This document shows positions 1-6,263 of a stretch of DNA of 10,748 bases, one piece after another. Numbering within the stretch: position 1 is the stretch's first letter; each line of letters starts with the position of its first letter. This DNA comes from Candidatus Poribacteria bacterium. GTDB taxonomy: Bacteria; Poribacteria; WGA-4E; UBA9662. The position numbers and the translations under genes were made by a program. The notes beneath the pieces were generated by a model. The model was not told the DNA's origin and did not search any database. It was given only the letters and a program-made list of their open reading frames with translations. The stretch lies in the NCBI GenBank assembly GCA_002699335.1, contig PACG01000097.1, forward strand, positions 156,194-166,941. The letters are read 5' to 3'.

Positions 1-1
1 A

Positions 2-1657
2 GATGAAGTTTTTATAACCTGGGAACCTTTTAGCCGAACAAAGGATTGGAAATTACCTGCAGGTGAAGGTGTAAAGAAGATCTATGGCCAGTTCGAGGAC
101 AGCTTGAGTAACGTCACTGATCCAGCCTTGGTTGGAACGATTACTTACGATGTGACAAAGCCCACTGCCGCAATAAAACTGATCGACAAAGACCTTAAAA
201 ATCCGACGGTCAAGATCGAAATGTTATCCACAGATAAACTCTCGAACATGTTAACTCAGGGAGAAGTGCGTCTGAGTAATACCGAATTCAAGGCCGATAG
301 AAAAGATGAGGGACTCAAGTGGGTGCCGATGCAAAAAACGATACAATGGAAACTGTCAGCTGGTAGTGGAATGAAAACTGTGTACGCTCAGTTTCGAGAC
401 CCGTCCGGCAATTTATCCGGGTTTATTTCGGCCGAGATGGAAGTCGACACGACACCACCTGAAATTTTTCAGGTTACTCCTGCCGATGGGCAAGAGTATG
501 TGCCGATCAATGCACCGGTCATCATCACTTTCGATGAAAATATCGACAGTCAAGGGCTGACCACGGCGGATTTCGAAGTCGTTTCTGAACTAGAGAGCCG
601 GCCCCAGACCCAGCCTACCCCCAACTTAACTGAGGAATCGGGAGATGATCAACATCAGATCATTTATCAGGGGTATCTGACTTCAGAGGGGGCAACCATC
701 CGGTTTGTGCCGAAGACGATCTTTGGTAACCTGGCGCGGATTTCAGTTTTCTTTGAGGCTACAGTGGTGGATAAATATGAAAATCCGACCGTTCATGAAA
801 AAAGCTGGTCTTTCTCAACCGGAGTGGGCGTTTGGCCTGGCGACACTAACGACGATGGCATTGTGAATGTTTTGGACATTATTCCGCTTGGACGTTATTG
901 GCAGCAAAAGACAATTTCCCGTCAGGCACGATCAGCGATATGGTTAGCCCACCCTGCGCAACCGGCCGCCCCCATAGAGGCAACATTTGCTGATGCCAAT
1001 GGCGACGGTCTTGTTTCTGCGGACGATATTGTCCCCATCGCCCAAAACTGGAATCGGACTTACGTGGTTCCCAAATCCACAGAAGAAGATAAATCCAGTT
1101 CATTGGCCCCAGTCTCGCCAGGCCTTCTTCAGCATCAAAGCCCGGACCGCCGGCAACTTTCAAAACAGCTCGAAATTTACCAGCAGTTGTTGTCCCGTTT
1201 GGCGCAGATGAATGCTTTCCCGTCAGATTCACAAGTAAATGAGGGGACCCCAACATCTGCATTTCCCGGGGTTGTCCAACTACGTCTGTTCTTACAAGGA
1301 CAAATCCAGTGGTTGAAACAGCAGTTAATCCCGAAGGAGACAGATCTGCTACTAAACTATCCCAATCCGTTTAACCCTGAAACCTGGATACCATTTCAAT
1401 TAGCTACCGATGGAACGGTTGTGTTAACGATCTATGATAGCCACGGTCGGGTGATTCGTCGGATCGATTTAGGGCATCAATCATCTGGTTTCTATCTCAG
1501 CAAGTCGCGTGCTATTCATTGGGATGGAACTAATCAGACTGGTGAATCGGTCGCCAGTGGCATCTACTTTTACCAACTATACGTTTCATCGCCTGGAGAT
1601 AGTACCGATATCGCCGCCGAGTTTTCTAGATCCCAGAAATTGGTCCTGCTCAAGTAA
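2..1657 (+). CDS. Large exported surface protein, C-terminal part: Ig-like repeats, dockerin-type loops, Por/FlgD-like C-terminal module (5' partial)
   Basis: The frame is open to the left edge, so this is the last 551 residues of a longer protein; the TTG at 104 is internal. Residues 16-37 and 116-137 are two copies of an Ig-like repeat motif. Residues ~149-274 (TTPPEIFQVTPADG onward) look like a bacterial Big_5/SbsA-type Ig domain. Two dockerin-type calcium loops follow: D281/N283/D285/N289/D292 and D331/N333/D335/S339/D342. After a short Gln/Leu-rich helix (~383-445), residues ~449-551 form a FlgD-like/Por C-terminal module with NYPNPFNPETWIPFQL and WDGTNQTGESVASGIYFYQL. In related phyla such modules direct export or surface anchoring through a type IX-like system; here that is inference. 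The family resemblance is to Poribacteria multi-domain surface proteins. Its job, adhesion or polysaccharide binding, cannot be decided without the N-terminus. It converges on the next gene with an 11-base gap. Confidence 0.85.
   Translation, partial: DEVFITWEPFSRTKDWKLPAGEGVKKIYGQFEDSLSNVTDPALVGTITYDVTKPTAAIKLIDKDLKNPTVKIEMLSTDKLSNMLTQGEVRLSNTEFKADRKDEGLKWVPMQKTIQWKLSAGSGMKTVYAQFRDPSGNLSGFISAEMEVDTTPPEIFQVTPADGQEYVPINAPVIITFDENIDSQGLTTADFEVVSELESRPQTQPTPNLTEESGDDQHQIIYQGYLTSEGATIRFVPKTIFGNLARISVFFEATVVDKYENPTVHEKSWSFSTGVGVWPGDTNDDGIVNVLDIIPLGRYWQQKTISRQARSAIWLAHPAQPAAPIEATFADANGDGLVSADDIVPIAQNWNRTYVVPKSTEEDKSSSLAPVSPGLLQHQSPDRRQLSKQLEIYQQLLSRLAQMNAFPSDSQVNEGTPTSAFPGVVQLRLFLQGQIQWLKQQLIPKETDLLLNYPNPFNPETWIPFQLATDGTVVLTIYDSHGRVIRRIDLGHQSSGFYLSKSRAIHWDGTNQTGESVASGIYFYQLYVSSPGDSTDIAAEFSRSQKLVLLK
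47..412 (+). repeat. Two Ig-like protein repeats with a 300-base period
   Basis: The segment at 47-112 (WKLPAGEGVKKIYGQF then D..xN) and the one at 347-412 (WKLSAGSGMKTVYAQF then D..xN) are spaced exactly 100 codons apart and share 12 of 22 residues by eye. This marks consecutive copies of an Ig-like repeat. More copies probably lie upstream of the window. The repeat is visible in protein, not as a DNA-level direct repeat. Confidence 0.65.
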
Positions 1658-1670
1658 GGTTAGCAGGGTC
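1642..1670. terminator. Stem-loop across the convergent gene ends, possible terminator
   Basis: Bases 1642-1650 can pair with 1662-1670 in the plus-strand transcript: nine pairs, two of them G-U, with a perfect core CCTGCT/AGCAGG and an 11-base loop. The hairpin contains the plus-strand TAA stop and lies at the junction with the minus-strand gene ending at 1669. There is no following T-run, and in the minus-strand RNA the outer pairs are weaker, so intrinsic termination is only a possibility. Confidence 0.3.
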
Positions 1671-2562
1671 ACGATTGTAAATCTCGTGCCAATTGGGTGA
1701 TCATCTTCTCCATACTGGGAAAAGCATCGGGTTGCTCTGGTGATAAGCTGGCCAACTCCGTCTGGCTGATAAACCGGAAAATGTCGGCGGCTCCGGCTAA
1801 GATATTTGGGGTGAGACCCACATCTGCAAAGGTGACCGCGATCTCCTCCATTTCGCCGATCCACCGTCTCGACTTAGACGGCAAGGAAGGCAACCCTTTC
1901 TGCATGCGCTGATAGAGTGCCGTCTGGCTGAGTTCAAACTCTTCAGCCAAATCAGCCGAAACACCCAAAGTCTCTGCTGCTGTCAATAGCTCGGCACAAA
2001 GTGCCGTCAACCCCTTGGTTAGTGCAGCATAACACATCTTGATAGCAGAGGCTTGTCCAATCTCTTGACCTAGTGGTCGAATCTCCAAACCGTATTGGTT
2101 CAAGATATTGAGTTGCCCGACATTCGGACCAGAGGCGTAAAAACGAGTAGATTCATCAGATCTTGGCGGTGGCCCAATAATCGAGGCGTCCAGAAAATTG
2201 CCCCCTACATTCTTGATAATCCGATCTATCTTCTTGACTGTTCTGGGAGCAACAGCATTGCAATCGACGTATAGCACGTCGGCTTGAGTGGTGGCCTCTG
2301 CCACCCTTTGAGCTGCTTTTACGGCTTGTGCCGGAACAAGGATGGACAAGATCAGATCTGCTTGCTCCACCAGCTCGGCGTAAGAGAGTAAATCAGTGAC
2401 ACCGGCCTTAGCAGCCAGTCTTTGAGTCCTCTGACTTCTCTCTGCCAGGCAGCTAACAACCCGTAATCCATGGTCAATTAAGACCCGGCTAACAACGTGC
2501 CCCATATCACCGGGGCTAATAATTCCAACTGTTATTCCAACTTTATTAGTTAATGTGTCCAT
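1669..2562 (-). CDS. NAD(P)-binding oxidoreductase of the 6-phosphogluconate/3-hydroxyisobutyrate dehydrogenase superfamily, DUF1932 C-terminus
   Basis: The 297-residue protein has an N-terminal Rossmann fold opening with VGIISPGDMG (residues 12-21), a relaxed form of the GxGxxG dinucleotide loop. A substrate-loop-like LDASIIGPPP lies at 124-133. The helical C-terminal half starts near GQASAIKMCYAALTKG (169-184), where K175 fits the invariant catalytic lysine of beta-hydroxyacid dehydrogenases. That C-terminal pattern is typical of the DUF1932 subgroup, whose substrates are mostly unknown. Length is normal for the family and no signal peptide is seen, so a cytoplasmic enzyme is expected. The start is an ATG with no clear Shine-Dalgarno. 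It lies 43 bases after tsaC on the same strand and is probably the last gene of that unit. The superfamily is secure; the reaction is not. Confidence 0.85.
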   Translation of the reverse strand: MDTLTNKVGITVGIISPGDMGHVVSRVLIDHGLRVVSCLAERSQRTQRLAAKAGVTDLLSYAELVEQADLILSILVPAQAVKAAQRVAEATTQADVLYVDCNAVAPRTVKKIDRIIKNVGGNFLDASIIGPPPRSDESTRFYASGPNVGQLNILNQYGLEIRPLGQEIGQASAIKMCYAALTKGLTALCAELLTAAETLGVSADLAEEFELSQTALYQRMQKGLPSLPSKSRRWIGEMEEIAVTFADVGLTPNILAGAADIFRFISQTELASLSPEQPDAFPSMEKMITQLARDLQS

Positions 2563-2586
2563 AGGTTTTTATATTCGTGTAGATAA

Positions 2587-2609
2587 GTAGCGGAGTGAAC
2601 ACTCACTAC
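2587..2609 (-). other. Hairpin at the tsaC stop, between tsaC and the oxidoreductase gene
   Basis: An imperfect inverted repeat has an outer GTAG/CTAC arm (2587-2590 with 2606-2609) and an inner GAGTG/CACTC arm (2593-2597 with 2600-2604), separated by a small internal loop. It includes the tsaC TAG stop at 2606-2608. No U-tract follows on the minus strand, so an RNA-processing or attenuating hairpin is as likely as a terminator. Confidence 0.3.
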
Positions 2610-3235
2610 GACAGGGTGACCGATCCTTTCCGCAGGAAAAGTGGTGGATCGGTAGTTAGATCTAAGACGGTCGATGAAAGCTGAATCTTGGTTAGGCCTC
2701 CGTCCAAGACCAAAATGTCGTCACCAAGCTGATCTACTACTCCTGAAGCTGTTGTTGCTGGTGGATAATCAGAACGATTAGCACTGGTGGTGGCGATAGG
2801 CCTTCCGAAGATATGGATTAACTGACAAGCCAAATCGTGGGCTGGCATTCTGACACCAACTGTCGATCGACCGGCGGTAACTGCTGTCGGTAGATGATCT
2901 TTGGCTTCAAGAACCAGTGTCAATGCGCCTGGCCAATGCTGCTCAGCCAACTCAAAAAATAGGGGTGGTATATCTTCAGCAACCTGTTCCACTTGATCGA
3001 CCGTAGATACCAGGAGCGGAATTGGTTTATTGTCTGGCCGTCCCTTGAGATCGAATAATTGTTGGATGGCGTCTGGGTTGAACGGATCAGCGCCAACACC
3101 GTAGACAGTGTCGGTGGGAAAAGCAACCACCTGGCCCGACTGCAAAAGCTGGGTTGCTGTTGTCAGCAAATCAGACGCCGGAGTAGCACTATCGTCCAAT
3201 TTCGGAATTGGCTGAAGCATTGAGATCGAGTTCAT
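2606..3235 (-). CDS. tsaC: Threonylcarbamoyl-AMP synthase TsaC (Sua5/YrdC/YwlC family)
   Basis: This enzyme makes L-threonylcarbamoyladenylate from threonine, bicarbonate and ATP, the first step of t6A37 tRNA modification. The 209 residues form a single YrdC-type domain: FPTDTVYGVG at 39-48, KGRP at 64-67, WPGALTLVL at 101-109, STVGVRMPA at 124-132, SAN at 151-153 and STVLDL at 188-193. It lacks the extra C-terminal domain of long Sua5 proteins, so it is the short TsaC form (E. coli TsaC is about 190 residues). The ATG at 3235 is supported by AAGG at 3244-3247, eight bases upstream; a second in-frame ATG lies at 3220. About 20 poorly conserved N-terminal residues precede the domain and are encoded largely within the 47-base overlap with tsaD. 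Overlap and order imply translational coupling with the enzyme that uses its product. Confidence 0.95.
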   Translation of the reverse strand: MNSISMLQPIPKLDDSATPASDLLTTATQLLQSGQVVAFPTDTVYGVGADPFNPDAIQQLFDLKGRPDNKPIPLLVSTVDQVEQVAEDIPPLFFELAEQHWPGALTLVLEAKDHLPTAVTAGRSTVGVRMPAHDLACQLIHIFGRPIATTSANRSDYPPATTASGVVDQLGDDILVLDGGLTKIQLSSTVLDLTTDPPLFLRKGSVTLS

Positions 3236-4226
3236 CCCGTTGACCTTGAAGATATTTATGGTAGGCTAGTCCTGCAATCATGGCTGCATTATCGGTACAG
3301 AGCCGAATGGCAGGATAGAATACTTTGGCACCGATCGTTGTTGCCACTTGCGTCATCTCTTTTCGCAAACGGCTGTTAGCGGCTACTCCACCGGTCAAGG
3401 TAATGGTTTCAACCCCTTTCTCTTCTGCTGCTCGAATGGTTTTAGTAACCAGGACATCGACAGCCGCTGCTTGAAAACTGGCGCTAATGTCTTCGATAGG
3501 CGGTAAGGTTTGGCTTTGTTTTGCTTTTTCCACAAAGTTTCGTACCGAAGTCTTAATGCCGCTGTAGCTAAACTGATAATTCCCGCTATTCAACATCGGA
3601 CGTGGAAAGTGAACCGCTGTATCCTGTCCTTGTTGTGCCAGATCATCGATCACTTTACCACCTGGAAACCCCAATCCTAGATACTTGGCGACCTTGTCGT
3701 AGGCTTCACCAGCCGCATCATCTTGTGTGCTTCCTAAAACCTGGTAATTTTGCCAACCAGCGGGAACTTCAACCAATAGGGTATGTCCCCCAGAGACCGT
3801 CAGACAGATATGGGGAAAGGTAAGTTGATCGTGTTCCATGTAGGGGGCATAAATATGACCCTCAACGTGATTGATTCCCAATAGTGGCAGGTCATAGCAG
3901 TAGGACAGACTCTTGGCGGCTGAGACACCGACAAGCAAAGCACCGATCAAACCGGGTCGATTGGTAACTGCAATCGCATCTAGATCAGCTAAAGAAATGT
4001 CAGCAGCCTCTAATGCTTCGTCGATAATGTAGTTTATCAATTCCACATGTTTGCGCGAGGCCAGCTCAGGGACAATACCGCCATATTTTTGATGCAGATC
4101 AACTTGCGAGGAGATGATGTTAGATCGAATCTTCCGTCCATCTTCAACTACTGCGACCGAGGTGTCGTCACACGAGGTATCAATACCCAAGATTTTTAAA
4201 CTAGCTTGTAAACCTCTAGTTCCCAT
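3189..4226 (-). CDS. tsaD: tRNA N6-adenosine threonylcarbamoyltransferase TsaD
   Basis: TsaD transfers the threonylcarbamoyl group to A37 of ANN-decoding tRNAs, working with TsaB and TsaE, neither of which is in the window. From the ATG at 4226 the protein has 345 residues, close to the family norm. Visible motifs are GIDTSCDDTS at 14-23, the metal-binding pair in NHVEGH (H120, H124), VSGGHT at 144-149, a glycine-rich LGFPGG at 185-190, FSYSGIKTS at 219-227, and the conserved TDNAAMIAG from T311, whose D312 is the third metal ligand. Most homologues begin right at MxILGIxTSCD, so about ten residues are extra. An in-frame TTG at 4238 would add four more, with a GGAAGGTGG stretch 12 bases upstream; ATG was preferred. 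The gene starts 17 bases after the exported-protein gene and overlaps tsaC by 47 bases. Confidence 0.95.
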   Translation of the reverse strand: MGTRGLQASLKILGIDTSCDDTSVAVVEDGRKIRSNIISSQVDLHQKYGGIVPELASRKHVELINYIIDEALEAADISLADLDAIAVTNRPGLIGALLVGVSAAKSLSYCYDLPLLGINHVEGHIYAPYMEHDQLTFPHICLTVSGGHTLLVEVPAGWQNYQVLGSTQDDAAGEAYDKVAKYLGLGFPGGKVIDDLAQQGQDTAVHFPRPMLNSGNYQFSYSGIKTSVRNFVEKAKQSQTLPPIEDISASFQAAAVDVLVTKTIRAAEEKGVETITLTGGVAANSRLRKEMTQVATTIGAKVFYPAIRLCTDNAAMIAGLAYHKYLQGQRDELDLNASANSEIGR

Positions 4227-4243
4227 TTGTATTGACAAGGGCT

Positions 4244-6100
4244 TTACAATCCACCTTCCATTTGACCTAAAAAAGCGGCAGTCATACTGTAAAGTTGTTT
4301 CAACTCCATCAGGGAGATAAACACCCGCAACTCCAAACCGTCGTTTTTTGGGGCGGCACCAATCATCAAGCTATAGGTTTGTGGAATACTTGCCAACATG
4401 GCGCCAACCATACCAACGTTAGGGTCACTTTGAGCCACCAAATTCAAAACCTGATTGACGATGGTCATAGGTGAAATTGCTACTGCCCCGTAGCCATCAG
4501 CATCCAATACCTCCATCATGCGGGTATAACCAGCATTTTGATCAAAACCGTTATCCAGACCAAGGGTCGTATCAACGATGCTTTTGATAGCTCGTGGCGT
4601 TTCAGCTGTCGAAATGATCAGCAGGTCTTCTGCGATGGCATGGTAGACATGTAGTTCGTCAGGTAGCACCATCTCTAACTGTTGACCGCCTGGATTGTCC
4701 GGTAAGGTTGTCACATTTGGCAGGAGATGGCTCTTGATCTCTACACCTTCATATACCTCAGTCGGGCCAGCGACAACTTTACCCTCTGGGGCTAAACCCA
4801 TCGCTTTATAAATGATAGAACCGCTGCCATACATTGACTCAATATAGCCATCATCCAGCAATTTGATGAGTTTTTTCTGATCTTTGACCTGGAAGATTTG
4901 GCTTGAATCTGGAAACATCGAACTTGTGATATCAAAGCTGTTTGCAAATTGGGGATCAACCGTAGCGTAAAACGCTGCCATTAAAGTGACCACTTCTTTT
5001 CCTAATGATTCAGCATTTTCAGGCAATTTAGTCGCTCCAGACTGTTTGACCATCTGCATAGCCATGTTCATCCAGTACTGTGTCAATTCAGCAATTTGAT
5101 CGGAATTGATATTCCCACCAACAACGAGACCACTATTTTGTGGTACGTATTGCAACAATGGGAAGTTTCTGGCTTTCCCCCTTATAGGCTGCAGGAACTT
5201 AGCTATTTCGCTATCCTCCGCCATCTGTATAAATGGCGTCAGCAAAACCTCTCCATCCTGATATTGAAGTGTTAGACTGATAGACTTGATCTGTTGCATC
5301 CAACTCCAAAACAACTCAAATGCAGCCTCCTGCCCACTTTCGTGGCCCCACTGGTCCATTGCCTCGGATAACAGTTGTTGGTTGTCCTGTACCAGCTGTT
5401 GAACGGCAATGTAAGCGACCACGTCGTTAACACCGGAAGTGAGATCCAGCTTCAGATCAGCGAAATCAGTGCTTTTCAAAAAAGATCTATTTTGCTTTTG
5501 ATAGGTGTTGATTACTTTTTCGCAAATCTGTTGATTGGCCGAATAAACCATTACGTCATCTAAAAATACAAAACAGGCTGTTTCATCCTCCCCAGTTGCC
5601 TTTCGGTAGGTAACACCGTTGTGGGTAATTTCCTCTGTTCCTCCCTGCTCTTGATCAAGCATTTGCTGAAACATATCTTGATCAGCGATGTGAATCGCTG
5701 CTGAAATTAGAGGCTCGGACCCTTGGCTATTTTGATCGATAAAAATGGCAAAATCCTGGGATAGATTAAGGCCGATTTCTTCCAACTCAGCTAAGCTTTC
5801 GAACCCGGCGTCAAAAGTGTCAGCTAGAATTTCACCCAAGATCTCCTGCTTTGGATCAGTGGTTGGATCCATTTCTGCTATTAAATTGCTAACTTCCCGG
5901 TTAAAACCTTTGAGGTCTTCAACACGAATGACCATAGCTGTATCAGTGGGAACTACTTTTAAGACGGAGTTGACTTTAGCCGAGGCCGAAATCACCATCA
6001 AAACCAGCAACAGTCTTAAGGTGAATCTAACTATGTTTGATCGAGTACACATCTGGGTATGTATATTAATTAGATTCTTCCAACGACAAAAAACGTGCAT
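4244..6100 (-). CDS. Exported protein of unknown function, 618 residues, DUF3352-like
   Basis: I do not recognise a specific function. The N-terminus is basic and long, followed by a hydrophobic stretch (LRLLLVLMVIS, residues 28-38) and an ASA site after residue 41, so a Sec signal peptide and an extracytoplasmic location are likely. The mature part opens with VLKVVPTDTAMVIRVEDL, the kind of start seen in DUF3352-type proteins of planctomycetes and related bacteria; this link is tentative. The rest is a soluble, Gln- and Met-rich alpha/beta sequence without recognisable catalytic motifs, further membrane segments or a sorting tail. The ATG at 6100 is firm because a perfect AGGAGGT sits four bases upstream; Met17 is a poorer start. 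The 163-base gap before it suggests its own promoter, and tsaD follows 17 bases after its stop, so the two are probably co-transcribed. Confidence 0.75.
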   Translation of the reverse strand: MHVFCRWKNLINIHTQMCTRSNIVRFTLRLLLVLMVISASAKVNSVLKVVPTDTAMVIRVEDLKGFNREVSNLIAEMDPTTDPKQEILGEILADTFDAGFESLAELEEIGLNLSQDFAIFIDQNSQGSEPLISAAIHIADQDMFQQMLDQEQGGTEEITHNGVTYRKATGEDETACFVFLDDVMVYSANQQICEKVINTYQKQNRSFLKSTDFADLKLDLTSGVNDVVAYIAVQQLVQDNQQLLSEAMDQWGHESGQEAAFELFWSWMQQIKSISLTLQYQDGEVLLTPFIQMAEDSEIAKFLQPIRGKARNFPLLQYVPQNSGLVVGGNINSDQIAELTQYWMNMAMQMVKQSGATKLPENAESLGKEVVTLMAAFYATVDPQFANSFDITSSMFPDSSQIFQVKDQKKLIKLLDDGYIESMYGSGSIIYKAMGLAPEGKVVAGPTEVYEGVEIKSHLLPNVTTLPDNPGGQQLEMVLPDELHVYHAIAEDLLIISTAETPRAIKSIVDTTLGLDNGFDQNAGYTRMMEVLDADGYGAVAISPMTIVNQVLNLVAQSDPNVGMVGAMLASIPQTYSLMIGAAPKNDGLELRVFISLMELKQLYSMTAAFLGQMEGGL

Positions 6101-6104
6101 GTGA

Positions 6105-6111
6105 ACCTCCT
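6105..6111 (-). promoter_or_regulatory. Perfect Shine-Dalgarno AGGAGGT
   Basis: The minus-strand AGGAGGT lies four bases before the ATG at 6100. It is the strongest ribosome-binding site in the window and fixes the start of the 618-residue exported protein. By contrast, the oxidoreductase at 2562 and the permease at 10631 have weak or no such sites. Confidence 0.75.
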
Positions 6112-6198
6112 GCGAGAATTTGGTTTGGCAATTGGATAGAGAAGAGATATTAAGCTATCTGACTGATACTCATAAGATGCGATTATTGGAAACCCGGT

Positions 6199-6216
6199 AA
6201 CGGCCTATTTGCCGTT
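6199..6216 (-). terminator. Small hairpin in the spacer after the sugar operon, weak terminator candidate
   Basis: AACGGC (6199-6204) and GCCGTT (6211-6216) form a perfect six-base stem around a six-base loop. It lies about 50 bases beyond the stop of the last sugar-operon gene, as expected for a 3' end, but no U-run follows on the minus strand. I see no convincing -35/-10 pair for the next gene in the remaining spacer. Confidence 0.25.
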
Positions 6217-6222
6217 GACAGT

Positions 6223-6250
6223 GAACATTGGTTATTGCCAATTGGCCATT
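6223..6250. repeat. Degenerate tandem heptanucleotide repeat (GNNNATT x4)
   Basis: Four adjacent 7-base units, GAACATT, GGTTATT, GCCAATT and GGCCATT, share the pattern G-N3-ATT. They include a perfect 10-base palindrome, GCCAATTGGC (6237-6246), and the related sequence TGGCAATTGG recurs at 6126-6135. It lies wholly in the non-coding spacer between two transcription units. Short heptamer tandem repeats of this kind are known from intergenic DNA of some bacteria, for example cyanobacterial STRR sequences; any role here is unknown. Confidence 0.45.
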
Positions 6251-6263
6251 GTTAGCCATGCTC

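Noticed and set aside
879..1262. 127-codon minus-strand ORF inside the surface-protein gene
   Set aside because: It is antisense to the dockerin-type region, which is well supported; its product is low in recognisable features.
104..1657. Treating the plus-strand gene as complete from the TTG at 104
   Set aside because: The frame is open back to base 2 and encodes a recognisable copy of the Ig-like repeat (residues 16-37), so the TTG is internal.
4227..4238. TTG at 4238 as the tsaD start
   Set aside because: An ATG lies four codons downstream, closer to the conserved family N-terminus; the GGAAGGTGG upstream of the TTG is the coding end of the previous gene. It remains possible.
5745..6104. 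119-codon plus-strand ORF opposite the exported-protein gene
   Set aside because: It lies antisense to the signal-peptide end of a gene with a perfect Shine-Dalgarno, and its own product has no recognisable motif.
6214..6219. TTGACA on the plus strand as a -35 box
   Set aside because: No -10 box at suitable spacing, and no plus-strand gene follows; all neighbouring genes are on the minus strand.
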